Positions 15,765 to 24,832 of a stretch of DNA of 64,000 nt are shown piece after piece. Each line of letters begins with the position of its first letter. Position 1 is the stretch's first letter. The position numbers and the translations under genes were made by a program. The notes under the pieces were generated by a model. The model saw only the letters and a list, made by a program, of their open reading frames with translations, searched no databases and had not been told where the DNA came from. The stretch is from Poindextera sp041691315. Lineage in GTDB: Bacteria > Pseudomonadota > Alphaproteobacteria > Caulobacterales > Caulobacteraceae. Location: positions 145,964 to 209,963 of the forward strand of contig JBEPUW010000001.1 of NCBI GenBank assembly GCA_041691315.1, in the 5' to 3' direction.

Positions 15765-18596
15765 ATGTCGGACACTTCGCACCTGCGTAGCGTACTCGTA
15801 ATGGGTGCATCCATTGTCGCGCTTACTGCTATCGCCGCGCCCGCTCTGGCGCAGACCGCGCCGCCGGCCGCGCCGGCTCCCGCCGCACCGGCGGTCAGTG
15901 AGGGGGGTAGCAGCACCGACGTCATCGTCACCGCTGAACGCCGCCAGACCCGACTGCAAAAAATTCCCGTGGCCGTTTCGGTGTTCACCGGCGCCTCGCG
16001 CGACCGGGTCGGCATCTCGACCGTCCAGGACGTGACCAATTTCGCGCCGGGCTTCGTCTACGACCCGGGCAACGTCCACGCCTATATCCGCGGCGTCGGC
16101 CGCCAGTCGATCAACGTCACCAACGACAGCCGCGTGACCGCCTACGAAGACGAGTTCTTCGTCTATTCGCCCTATCAGCTCGACAAGTCATCGCTGTTCC
16201 TGAGCCAGGAGCAGATCGAACGCGGACCGCAGAATGTCGGCGGCCGCAACGCCGCGGGCGGCTCGATCGACATGATTTCCGTGCGCCCGACCAGCACGCC
16301 CTATGCCGAGGTGCGTGGGACCATCGGCAACTACGGCACCTACAATGTCGAGGCCGCGGCGTCGGGACCGGTGGCCCCGGGTCTGAACGTGCGCATCGCC
16401 GGTTACGACCACAATCAGAACCAAGGCTACTACAAGAACGTGGCCGGCGGCCCGACCGAGGGCAACGAGATCCACGAGTGGTACCTCGAAGGCCAGGCCG
16501 ACTGGAAGATGAACGAGAACGCCGACCTGTTCGTCAGGGGCTTCGTTTCAGGCTGGAACGACCGCGGCGACGCCGGCGCCAGGACCGGCTACCAGAACGG
16601 TCACTACGACGAGACCAACCTGACCGACGCCAACGGCTATCCGGGCGCCGGTCTGTTCGTGAACCCCAACTACGGCTATGCCGATCCGGCGCTCGGCCTG
16701 CCGGCCGCGGCCGGGCGCAATCCGGCCGATCCTCAGCCCTTCGGAACCACGCTGAAGGTCCCCGGCATCTTCGACAATCCCGGATTAAACAACCACGGCC
16801 CCAGTCCGAAGTTCGCGGAACTGCTGCCGCGCACCGTGCACTTGGCCGGCTACAACGGCATCCAGGCGAACTTCACCTATCACTTCCCGACGTTCGACTT
16901 TAAGAACATCATCGGCGAACAGGGCTACAACTACTCGCTGAACTATTCCGAGCCTGACACCGACGTCACCTCGTTCAGCCTGCCGGGCAGCAGCGGCATT
17001 CCGGCCCCGGTCGCGGCGGCGCTTGGGCTTCCGGCGCCCAGCAGACTGGTGATCAATCCGCTGGTCGACTTGCGTTATCAGGAATACGACCACTGGGGAT
17101 CGGACGAGTTCTCGATCCAGTCGACCACCGACAACCCGTTCCAATACACGCTCGGCGTCTTCCTGTATCATCAGGCCTACGGCAACCCGATCTCCGCCAC
17201 GGCGCCCTTCCAGCCTCAACTCGGCTCACCGGTACAGAGCGCGACTCCTGGCTCAGCCAACTTCCTGTTTCCAGCGGCGCCCAACCCGCACCACTATCTG
17301 TTCCTGCAGAATTATAAGTTCAACGACGATAGCGAGGCCGGCTATGCTCAGGTCTCGTATAAAATCAGTGATCAGTTCAAGGTTACCGGCAACATACGCT
17401 ACACCAATGACCATAAGTATGGCAGCGAAGAGAGCCGCTACGTCGCGTTCAACAACACGATCATCGATGGGTTCTCTTCCCTGTTCGGTGCGGCGACGCC
17501 GGCCGTCGACGCCACAGCCGGCCTGATCTGCCCGACCGGTAATCGGGTGTCGTGTAACGCGGGCCCCCTGGCCAAGGGGGTCAGAAACGCCAGCGTGACA
17601 AACCCGCTCAATGGCATCGCCAGGCGCGACCTTGGCGACACGTCAGGCGCGCTCACGGGCGGCGCGGGGATCGAGTGGACGCCGACGAACGACATCTTCG
17701 TCTACGCCCGCTATGGCCGGGGCTACGAGGACTTCACCTTCAACGCGGGTTACAACAGCGCCCAGCCGGAAGTCGCCCCCGAGTTCCTCAACTCCTACGA
17801 ACTCGGCTACAAGCAGACCTTCGGCCGGAAGTTCTCCATCGACACGGCGTTGTTCTACTACGACTACCAGAACTTCCAGTTGCCCATCGCGATCAACAAC
17901 GGCGGCGTCACCCAGTCGACCTTCATCAACGTGCCGAAGGCCCAGTCGACCGGGATCGAGGTCGAGGGAACCTGGAACCCGACCCGCGACTTGCTCTTTA
18001 CGCTGAGCTATTCGCTGGACTACACCCAGGTCCTGACCGGCTGTTCGGGAACGATCGTGGGCGGCGTGCTGACGCCGTCGCGCGGCGCGCTCTGCAACAT
18101 CGACACCAACGATCCCGCCGCCGTGGAGCCGGGCGCCCGCCCCGTCCATGGCCAGATCTACAACGCGTTGACCAACCCCGGGATCTACCAGAGCGTGAGG
18201 GGCGACGCTCTGCCCAACGCGCCGCGCAACAAGATCGCCGTCAGCGGTTCCTACACCTGGCACTTCGATCCGGGCAATCTGACCCTGACTGGGAGCTATT
18301 CCTGGCGCGACGTCCAGTACGGCACGGTCTTCCGGCGCAACTACGACGCCGCGCCGGCCTGGGACGACTTCGACCTCCGCGCCCTCTGGGCCGGCGATCA
18401 CGATCGCTACGAAGTCATCGGCTATGTGAGAAACGTCTTCAATACGCGCCAATACTCGAATGGTGTCGGTGGCGCGGGCCTGCTCGGCAACAACGCGGCC
18501 CACACGACACCGGCCGCGGGCCTCTTCGAGACCAACGTTTACGAACTGGTCGCGCCGCGGACCTTCGGCGTGGAGGTGCGCTACAAGTTCTTCTAG
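15765..18596 (+). CDS. TonB-dependent outer-membrane receptor, paralogue 2
   Basis: 943 residues from the ATG at 15765, which has GGGAGG upstream and begins a signal peptide almost identical to that of paralogue 1 (MSDTSHLRSVLVMGASIVAL). The frame opens at 15645, but the extra 40 residues are leader RNA. Plug (DVIVTAERRQTRLQKIPVAV, YIRGVGRQSI) and barrel (ending FGVEVRYKFF) align with paralogue 1 over the whole length. They differ mainly in presumed extracellular loops, for example the shortened Cys-containing loop at CPTGNRVSCNAGPLAKG. This indicates an old tandem duplication with loop divergence and perhaps a different ligand. Confidence 0.95.
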   Translation: MSDTSHLRSVLVMGASIVALTAIAAPALAQTAPPAAPAPAAPAVSEGGSSTDVIVTAERRQTRLQKIPVAVSVFTGASRDRVGISTVQDVTNFAPGFVYDPGNVHAYIRGVGRQSINVTNDSRVTAYEDEFFVYSPYQLDKSSLFLSQEQIERGPQNVGGRNAAGGSIDMISVRPTSTPYAEVRGTIGNYGTYNVEAAASGPVAPGLNVRIAGYDHNQNQGYYKNVAGGPTEGNEIHEWYLEGQADWKMNENADLFVRGFVSGWNDRGDAGARTGYQNGHYDETNLTDANGYPGAGLFVNPNYGYADPALGLPAAAGRNPADPQPFGTTLKVPGIFDNPGLNNHGPSPKFAELLPRTVHLAGYNGIQANFTYHFPTFDFKNIIGEQGYNYSLNYSEPDTDVTSFSLPGSSGIPAPVAAALGLPAPSRLVINPLVDLRYQEYDHWGSDEFSIQSTTDNPFQYTLGVFLYHQAYGNPISATAPFQPQLGSPVQSATPGSANFLFPAAPNPHHYLFLQNYKFNDDSEAGYAQVSYKISDQFKVTGNIRYTNDHKYGSEESRYVAFNNTIIDGFSSLFGAATPAVDATAGLICPTGNRVSCNAGPLAKGVRNASVTNPLNGIARRDLGDTSGALTGGAGIEWTPTNDIFVYARYGRGYEDFTFNAGYNSAQPEVAPEFLNSYELGYKQTFGRKFSIDTALFYYDYQNFQLPIAINNGGVTQSTFINVPKAQSTGIEVEGTWNPTRDLLFTLSYSLDYTQVLTGCSGTIVGGVLTPSRGALCNIDTNDPAAVEPGARPVHGQIYNALTNPGIYQSVRGDALPNAPRNKIAVSGSYTWHFDPGNLTLTGSYSWRDVQYGTVFRRNYDAAPAWDDFDLRALWAGDHDRYEVIGYVRNVFNTRQYSNGVGGAGLLGNNAAHTTPAAGLFETNVYELVAPRTFGVEVRYKFF

Positions 18597-18627
18597 CCTT
18601 TCGGCTGAAGTCCAAATCTCTTAGAGG

Positions 18628-18661
18628 GGCGCGCCTTCACGGGCGCGCCCCTTCTTCTTGG
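18628..18661 (+). terminator. Rho-independent terminator after second TonB receptor
   Basis: GGGGCGCGCC pairs perfectly with GGCGCGCCCC around TTCACG, followed by TTCTTCTT. It separates the receptor from the convergent ligase gene that ends at 18669. Confidence 0.85.
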
Positions 18662-18668
18662 TCGCCTG

Positions 18669-20066
18669 TCAGGCGAAGAGTCCGGCGTGACGTTTGCGCA
18701 AGGCGGCCTTCTCCACCTTGCCCATGGCGTTTCGGGGCAGGTCGTCGACGAAGATGATCCGCTTCGGGGTCTTGAAGGCGGCCAGACGCTCGCGGCAGGC
18801 GGCGATGACGTCCGTTTCATTGCCGGCGCCGGCGATCACCGCCACCACCGCCTCGCCGAAGTCCGTATGCGGAACACCGATGACGGCGCTTTCGGTCACG
18901 CCCGGGAGTTCGTCCAGCACCAGCTCGATCTCCTTAGGGTATACGTTCAGCCCGCCGGAAATAATCAGGTCGTTGGCGCGGCCGGACAGCCAGAGCCGAC
19001 CGTCCGCATCCAGCCGGCCGATGTCGCCGGTGATGAAGAACCCGTCGGTCGTGAAGGCCTGGGTGGTCTTTTCCGCATTGCGCCAATAGCCGGCCGTGAC
19101 GCTGGGGCCGGTGATTTCCACCACGCCGGTCTGGGCCCCGTCCGCGATGCGCACGACCACGCCCGGCAGGGGATATCCAACACTGCCGGCCAGCCGCTCG
19201 CCCTCGAGCGGGTTGGTGGTGATCATCTGCGCCTCACTCATGCCGTAACGCTCCAGGATGCGCATACCCGTGCGCGCCGCGAAGGCGTCGAAGGCGCTCT
19301 CCAGCAGCGGTGCGGAGCCGGAGATGAACAGCCGCATGTGCGCCGTCGCCTGCGCCGTGAAGCGCGGATCGGCGAGCAGCCGGCCGTAGAAGGTCGGCAC
19401 CCCCATCATCACCGTGGCCTTCGGCAGGGCGGCCAGGACCGCGTCTTCCTCGAAGCGCGGCAGCCACAACATGGGCGCGCCACTCAACAGCGCGGAGTGA
19501 ATGGCGACGAACAGTCCGTGTACGTGAAAGATCGGCAAGGCGTGCAGCAGAACGTCGTCGCCGGAAAAGCCCCAGGCCGCGCTCAGGGCCAACGCGTTAG
19601 CGGCCAGATTGTGGTGGCTGAGCATGGCGCCCTTGGCGCGTCCTGTCGTGCCGCTGGTATAGACCAGGGCGGCCAGATCGCCCGGCGCGCTGTTGTGGAC
19701 GATCGTGCGTGGGCTGAGGGTCTCGGCCTCGCGGGCTAGTTCGACGGGATCGGTCACGAACAGCGCCGGCTCGGCGTCCTGGCGGAAATAGCCGACCTCC
19801 GCCGCCGTATAGGCCGGGTTCAGCGGCAGGAAGACCGCCCCGATCTGCAAGGCCGCCAGATAGAGCATCAGGCCTTCCGGGCTCTTGGCCGCCTGCACCG
19901 CCACCCGGTCGCCGACGCCGACCCCTTTGTCCACCAGCAGCGCCGCCAGCCGCCCGACCCCCGCCTCGAGCGCGCCATAGCTGAGTTCACCGCCGTCCGG
20001 CAGCAGCAAGCACGACGCCGACCGATCGGCCGGAAAGCGGGACTGCAGCAGGGCGTAGAGGTTCAT
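18669..20066 (-). CDS. AMP-forming acyl-CoA ligase, malonyl-CoA synthetase (MatB)-like
   Basis: 465-residue ANL-superfamily enzyme. P-loop YTSGTTGRAKGAMLSHHN at about residue 140, adenylate motif RYGMSEAQM, hinge GDIGRLDADGRL and the C-terminal GGLNVYPKEIE with catalytic Lys in NAMGKVEKAAL. The segment TTNPLEGERLAGSVGYPLPG and the phrase LPIFHVHGLF resemble malonyl-CoA synthetases, which convert malonate, ATP and CoA to malonyl-CoA. Another short dicarboxylate or acyl substrate is possible. It is separated from the next upstream minus-strand gene by an inverted repeat, so it is probably its own transcription unit. Confidence 0.82.
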   Translation of the reverse strand: MNLYALLQSRFPADRSASCLLLPDGGELSYGALEAGVGRLAALLVDKGVGVGDRVAVQAAKSPEGLMLYLAALQIGAVFLPLNPAYTAAEVGYFRQDAEPALFVTDPVELAREAETLSPRTIVHNSAPGDLAALVYTSGTTGRAKGAMLSHHNLAANALALSAAWGFSGDDVLLHALPIFHVHGLFVAIHSALLSGAPMLWLPRFEEDAVLAALPKATVMMGVPTFYGRLLADPRFTAQATAHMRLFISGSAPLLESAFDAFAARTGMRILERYGMSEAQMITTNPLEGERLAGSVGYPLPGVVVRIADGAQTGVVEITGPSVTAGYWRNAEKTTQAFTTDGFFITGDIGRLDADGRLWLSGRANDLIISGGLNVYPKEIELVLDELPGVTESAVIGVPHTDFGEAVVAVIAGAGNETDVIAACRERLAAFKTPKRIIFVDDLPRNAMGKVEKAALRKRHAGLFA

Positions 20067-20110
20067 CGGATGCGATCCGTGGGGCTTGAAGCGGAGCGCG
20101 AATATTTTAT

Positions 20111-20209
20111 CCGCTCATCCCCGCGAAAGCGGGGACCCAGGCGTTTTAGCGTTCAGCGCCGAGGCTTGCAGAAAAAAACCTGGGTCCCCGCTTCCGCGGG
20201 GATGAGCGG
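20111..20209. repeat. Dispersed intergenic inverted repeat, family B
   Basis: 31-bp arms at 20111-20141 and 20179-20209 differ at one position. Each arm contains its own hairpin (CCCCGCGAAAGCGGGG on the left, CCCCGCTTCCGCGGGG on the right). The 37-bp centre includes AAAAAAA. It fills the gap between the cytochrome b stop and the ligase start. Short repeats of this CTCATCCCCGC...GGGGACCCAGG type are, from general knowledge, widespread between genes in alphaproteobacteria. Confidence 0.85.
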
Positions 20210-20226
20210 TGTCGGTATCGCTTTGG

Positions 20227-20943
20227 TCAGCTGCGGCCAATCAGCCAGGTCATAGCTGCCGAGACCACAATCGCGGCCACCAGCCGCCACATTGGCGCTG
20301 GTCTCATCGCCCCGGCGTCGTCCGTGTGGCGTTTGGCGCCGGTGAGCATGGGGCCGATCAGATTGTCGCGCTTGATGACCGCATAGAAGGCGATGGCCGC
20401 CAGGTGCAGGGCGATCAGGGCGAGCAGGCCGTTGAAGACCCAGTGGTGCCATTGGGCGACCGACTGACCCTGGTCGAAGCTGATGAACCTGGCCAGCGGG
20501 CCCGCCTGGTCGCCGTCGACATTGACCGTAAAGAGGCCGAGCGTCAGTTCGCCGGCCAGCAGCGCCAGCATGGCCGCGACGCTCCATCCGCCAAGCGGAT
20601 TGTGGCCGATGACCGGACGGTCGGTCCGTCCACGGATCAGATCGCCCACATAGCCGCCGATGGCGCGAGGGCTGCGCAGAAAATCGGAGAACCGCGCTGT
20701 CGAACTGCCGATCACGCCCCAGATCAGGCGGAAGATGATCAGGCCCATCAGGATGAAGCCGGCGTCGCGGTGCAGGTCCAGCTGCTCGGTCTCGCCCGTC
20801 CACCACAGGGCGGCGAACAGCAGCACGATCAGCCAGTGACAGAGGCGCGTCGGTCCGTCCCAGATCCTGATCCGCGCCTGGCTTGCGTCCGGGTTCGGAA
20901 TGCGGACTACCCCAGGCCCTTGGAGCGGAACTGGTTGTGGCAA
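20227..20943 (-). CDS. Cytochrome b561-type membrane protein
   Basis: 238 residues with four main hydrophobic helices. Candidate haem ligands are His in RLCHWLIVLL (helix 1), LHRDAGFI (between helices 1 and 2) and WHHWVFNGLLALIALHLAAIAF (helix 3-4 region). This is the pattern of the b-type subunit of Ni,Fe-hydrogenase or of bacterial b561 proteins. It probably passes electrons between quinol and the periplasmic cytochrome encoded immediately upstream. Its start lies inside the cytochrome c' gene, an overlap of 37 bp; no later Met gives a complete first helix. Confidence 0.85.
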   Translation of the reverse strand: MPQPVPLQGPGVVRIPNPDASQARIRIWDGPTRLCHWLIVLLFAALWWTGETEQLDLHRDAGFILMGLIIFRLIWGVIGSSTARFSDFLRSPRAIGGYVGDLIRGRTDRPVIGHNPLGGWSVAAMLALLAGELTLGLFTVNVDGDQAGPLARFISFDQGQSVAQWHHWVFNGLLALIALHLAAIAFYAVIKRDNLIGPMLTGAKRHTDDAGAMRPAPMWRLVAAIVVSAAMTWLIGRS

Positions 20944-21374
20944 TTGCCGCAGGCCTTGGTCAGCGTCGGATATTCGGCGCGAATGGCGCCGATATCACCG
21001 CCGGCGGCGGTGGCGTCGAAATGATGCGCCGCGGTCGCCAAGTTGTCGGCGGCGGTCTTGAAGGCGGCCGGCTGACTCCAGATCTCGGCCTTGGCCTGGG
21101 TTTTCACCCCGGCTTCATGACCGCTGCCGACCGGAAACCAGGTCGGGATCTGCGGCGCCAGCGTGTCGATCTGATGCGCATAGCCCTGGATGACCGAGGC
21201 CTGGGGCGCAGGCTTGTTCAACTCGTCATAGATGCCCTTCGACGCCTTGCCGATTTCCTTGTAGTGGGCCTGGCGCGCCTGGATGACGCCGGCCATGTCG
21301 GCGGCAAGGGCCGCGCCCGCCGCACCGAGCGCCAGGGCCACGGCCGCTCCGGTCAGTATCGCCTTCGTCCGCAT
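20907..21374 (-). CDS. Cytochrome c' (class II cytochrome c)
   Basis: 155 residues. Signal peptide at 1-24 (MRTKAILTGAAVALALGAAG, cleavage after ALA-A), then a four-helix domain with the single haem motif C-G-N-C-H near the C-terminus, as in class II cytochromes c. The protein is periplasmic. Cytochrome c' members bind NO or serve in electron transfer. The gene directly precedes and overlaps a b561-type cytochrome, so the two are likely partners in one small electron-transfer chain. It begins 45 bp after the carboxylase gene ends, on the same strand. Confidence 0.92.
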   Translation of the reverse strand: MRTKAILTGAAVALALGAAGAALAADMAGVIQARQAHYKEIGKASKGIYDELNKPAPQASVIQGYAHQIDTLAPQIPTWFPVGSGHEAGVKTQAKAEIWSQPAAFKTAADNLATAAHHFDATAAGGDIGAIRAEYPTLTKACGNCHNQFRSKGLG

Positions 21375-21419
21375 CGAGCATCTCCCTCGTTCGCAAGCCG
21401 CGCCCCCACCGCCGCGATA

Positions 21420-24400
21420 TCACCACGCGTCGATCCAGCGAAGCTTCTTTTCAGGCCGGGGCGTCGGCGGCGGCATCGAGCGCAGCGCGCCCATGACCCA
21501 GGCGCGGGTCTCCGCCGGGTCGATCACGTCGTCTATGCCATAGGTTGTGGCCCGGTTCAGCGCCTTGCCGGCGGCATAGGCGCGGGCGACCATGTCGTCG
21601 AAGCGGGCGCGGCGCTCGGCCGGATCGGCGATGGCCGCCAGCTCGTTGCGGTAGCCCAGCTTGACCGAGCCCTCCAGCCCCATGCCGCCGAACTCGCCGG
21701 TCGGCCAGGACACGGCGAACATCGAGGCCTGGTAGGAGCCGCCGGTCATGGCGATGGCGCCCAGGCCGTAGCTTTTGCGCAGGATGACGCTGAGCAGCGG
21801 CACCGTCAGGTTGGCCCCGATGATGAACAGCCGCGAACAGTGGCGCACCAGGGCGGTCTTCTCGATCTCCGGCCCGACCATCATGCCCGGCGTGTCGGAG
21901 AGCGACAGCACCGGAATGTCATAGGCCTCGCAGACCTGCAGGAAACGCGCGGCCTTGTCGGAGCCGTCGGAATCGATCGCCCCGCCCAGCACCTTAGGAT
22001 TGTTGGCCATGACGCCCACGGGGCGGCCCTCGATGCGGATCAGCGCCGTCACCATGGTCTGGCCGAATCTGGGCCGGATCTCCAGCACCGAGCCCTCGTC
22101 GGCCAGGATGCCGATCAGCTCGCGGATGTCGTAGACCCGCAGGCGGTTCTCCGGGATCACGTTGCGCAGGCGCCGCTGGTCGGGCGCGGTCCAGTCAGCC
22201 AGCGGGCCCTGGAAATAGGACAGGTACTGCTTGGCGATGCGCACCGCGTCGGCCTCGTCCTCGGCGACGATGTCGATGACGCCGTTCGGCTCCTGGATGG
22301 AGACCGGGCCGATCTCCTCTGGGCGGAAAACGCCAAGGCCGCCGCCCTCGATCATCGCCGGACCGCCCATGCCGATGGTCGAGTCCTTGGTGGCGATGAT
22401 CACGTCGCAGCAGCCCAGCACCGAGGCGTTGCCGGCAAAGCAGCGGCCGGAGGTGATGCCGATCAAGGGCGCGACGCCTGACATCCGGCCCCAGAACTCG
22501 AAGCCGCGGATGAAGCCGCCGCCCTCGGTGTCGCCGGGCCGCCCGCCGCCGCCTTCGCAGAAGAAGACGGTCGGCAACCTGAAGCGCTCGGCGATCTCGC
22601 ACAGCCGATCCATCTTGTGGTGGTTGTAGGCGCCCTGGGTGCCGGCCAGCACCGTGTAGTCGTAGGCCATGACCGCACAGCGGGCGGCCTCGTCGGCGAA
22701 ATGCGCGCCATTGACCCGGCCCAGCCCCATGACCATGCCGTCGGCCGGGGTCTGTTCGATCAGCTCCTCGATGGAGCTGCGCCGGCGGCGCGCCGCCACC
22801 GTCAGCGGCCCGTACTCGGTGAACGAGCCCGGATCGAGCAGGTCGTCGACATTCTCCCGCGCCGTACGCTGGCCGGTCTTGCGGCGGCGTTCGACCGCGG
22901 CCGGGCGCGCGGCGTCCAGGGTCCGGCTGTGCCGCTCCAGCACCTCGGCCAGGTCGGGTCGGACGGCGTCGAGATCGATGGCCGCGGCCTCGGTGGCGCC
23001 GGCGGCGCCGAGCTCGGCCTCCTCGATGAAGATCAGGGCGTGGCCCTCGAACACCGCGTCGCCCACGGTCGCGGCGATCTCGCGCACATAGCCGCTGACC
23101 GGCGCCTCGATCACGTGCTCCATCTTCATGGATTCCATGATCAGGGCCGGCTGGCCGACGCGGATGGCCTGGCCGGGTTCGACGGCGAGGCTGACCACCG
23201 TACCCTGCAGCGGCGCACGCAAAGCCGTGGTGCCAGCCGGACCCTCGACGTCTTCGAGCACCTGCGGCGCGGCGGCCTGGGCGGCCGGCGTGTCGCCGCC
23301 GCTCTTGCCGTGGGCCAGCACCGCCAGGGGATCGACCGCGTCGATCTTGGCGCCGGCTGTCCGCTGCGCCGGCGCCGCGGTCGAGGCGGGAGACGCGGCC
23401 GCGGCTTCGGCGACCAGTTCGGCCATGTGGTCTTCGACAAAGCTGGTGTCGATCTCGCCGGCTGTGAAGTCCGGATGGCCGAGCAGGGCGCGCAGGAATG
23501 GGATGTTGGTCGCTGCGCCGGCGATATTGAACTCGGCCAGCGCCCGCCGGGCCTTGCGCGCCGCCTCCGCGACCCCGCCGCCGGCGGCATGGACGACCAG
23601 CTTGGCCAGCAGCGAGTCGAAGCGCAGGCTGGTGCGGTAGCCGGTGTAGCCGAAGCCGTCGACGCGCACGCCGGGCCCGGACGGGGTCTCGTAGGCGGTG
23701 AGCACGCCGCCGGCCGGCCGCGCGGTTCCGTCCGCCGTCATGGTCTCCAGATTGACCCGCGCCTGGATGGCGACGCCGCGCGGGGCGGGGACGTCGGCTT
23801 GGCGCAGGTTCAGGGACTTAAGCGTGGCGCCGTCGGCGATCTCCAGCTGGATGCGGACCAGATCCAGGCCGGTGACCGCCTCGGTGACCGTGTGCTCCAC
23901 CTGCAGGCGCGGATTGGCCTCGATGAAGACGAACGCCGCGCCTTCGCGCCGTCGCGCGTCGACCAAGAATTCGATGGTGCCCAGACCGCGGTATTTGGCC
24001 GCCTGGCCGAGAGTCACCGCGGCGTCGAGCACCGCGGCCCGCACCTCGGGGTCCAGTGTCGTCACCGGCGCGACCTCGACCAGCTTCTGGCGCTGCCGCT
24101 GCAGGCTGCATTCGCGGTCCCAGAGGTGCGCTGCCTCGGTCCCGTCGCCGACGATCTGCACCTCGATATGGCGCGCGTGCGGCAACAGCCGCTCGACATA
24201 GACCTCACCGCTGCCGAAGGCCTTCAGCGCCTCGGAGCTGCAACGCTCATAGGCTTCGGCCATGTCCTCCAGCCGGGTGACCGGCCGCATGCCACGCCCG
24301 CCGCCGCCGGCCACCGCCTTCAGCATCGCCGCGCCGCCTTCGCCGAGCCCGGCGAGAAAGGCCTCGGCCTCCTCTCGCGTGACCGGACCGGCCGAGCCTT

Positions 24401-24791
24401 CGAGCACCGGCACGCCGCGTTGCCGAGCCAGCGCCCGGGCCCTGGTCTTGTCGCCGAAAAGCTCCAGCGTCGCCGGTGTCGGGCCGACGAAGACCAGGTC
24501 CGTCTCGGCGCAGAGGGTGGCGAAGGCAGCATTCTCGCTCAGGAAGCCATAGCCGGGATGGATGGCGTCGCAGCCCATCGCCGTCGCCGCCGCACAGATC
24601 CGCGCCCCGTCGAGATAGGCGGCCGCGCCCACGCCGCTGAGCGCGAACAGCTCGTCGGCGGCCTTCAGGTGCAAGGATTGGGCATCGTCCTCGGAGAAGA
24701 CCGCCACCGTGGCGACGCCCATCTCGGCCGCCGTGCGTGCGATGCGGATGGCGATCTCGCCGCGGTTGGCGATCAGCAGCTTTTTGAACAT
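21420..24791 (-). CDS. Single-chain biotin-dependent acyl-CoA carboxylase (BC-BCCP-CT fusion)
   Basis: 1123 residues with every activity on one chain. Biotin carboxylase at about 1-450 (KKLLIANRGEIAIR, Gly-rich GGGGRGMRPV, EANPRLQVEHTVTEA). A linker follows, then a biotinyl domain with MESMKMEH (biotinylated Lys near residue 554). The carboxyltransferase is at about 615-1123 (GTQGAYNHHKMDRL, EGGGGRPGDTE, LSLSDTPGMMVGPE, MTGGSYQASMFAVSWPTGEFG). Most bacteria split these functions over two to four genes. Comparable fusions include single-chain long-chain acyl-CoA carboxylases. The acyl-CoA substrate (acetyl, propionyl or longer) is not evident. The sirtuin gene lies 41 bp upstream on the same strand. 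Confidence 0.92.
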   Translation of the reverse strand: MFKKLLIANRGEIAIRIARTAAEMGVATVAVFSEDDAQSLHLKAADELFALSGVGAAAYLDGARICAAATAMGCDAIHPGYGFLSENAAFATLCAETDLVFVGPTPATLELFGDKTRARALARQRGVPVLEGSAGPVTREEAEAFLAGLGEGGAAMLKAVAGGGGRGMRPVTRLEDMAEAYERCSSEALKAFGSGEVYVERLLPHARHIEVQIVGDGTEAAHLWDRECSLQRQRQKLVEVAPVTTLDPEVRAAVLDAAVTLGQAAKYRGLGTIEFLVDARRREGAAFVFIEANPRLQVEHTVTEAVTGLDLVRIQLEIADGATLKSLNLRQADVPAPRGVAIQARVNLETMTADGTARPAGGVLTAYETPSGPGVRVDGFGYTGYRTSLRFDSLLAKLVVHAAGGGVAEAARKARRALAEFNIAGAATNIPFLRALLGHPDFTAGEIDTSFVEDHMAELVAEAAAASPASTAAPAQRTAGAKIDAVDPLAVLAHGKSGGDTPAAQAAAPQVLEDVEGPAGTTALRAPLQGTVVSLAVEPGQAIRVGQPALIMESMKMEHVIEAPVSGYVREIAATVGDAVFEGHALIFIEEAELGAAGATEAAAIDLDAVRPDLAEVLERHSRTLDAARPAAVERRRKTGQRTARENVDDLLDPGSFTEYGPLTVAARRRRSSIEELIEQTPADGMVMGLGRVNGAHFADEAARCAVMAYDYTVLAGTQGAYNHHKMDRLCEIAERFRLPTVFFCEGGGGRPGDTEGGGFIRGFEFWGRMSGVAPLIGITSGRCFAGNASVLGCCDVIIATKDSTIGMGGPAMIEGGGLGVFRPEEIGPVSIQEPNGVIDIVAEDEADAVRIAKQYLSYFQGPLADWTAPDQRRLRNVIPENRLRVYDIRELIGILADEGSVLEIRPRFGQTMVTALIRIEGRPVGVMANNPKVLGGAIDSDGSDKAARFLQVCEAYDIPVLSLSDTPGMMVGPEIEKTALVRHCSRLFIIGANLTVPLLSVILRKSYGLGAIAMTGGSYQASMFAVSWPTGEFGGMGLEGSVKLGYRNELAAIADPAERRARFDDMVARAYAAGKALNRATTYGIDDVIDPAETRAWVMGALRSMPPPTPRPEKKLRWIDAW

Positions 24792-24832
24792 CTAGCCCGT
24801 GCCCGTCGCCAAAACCCAGCCTTTTCACGGGT

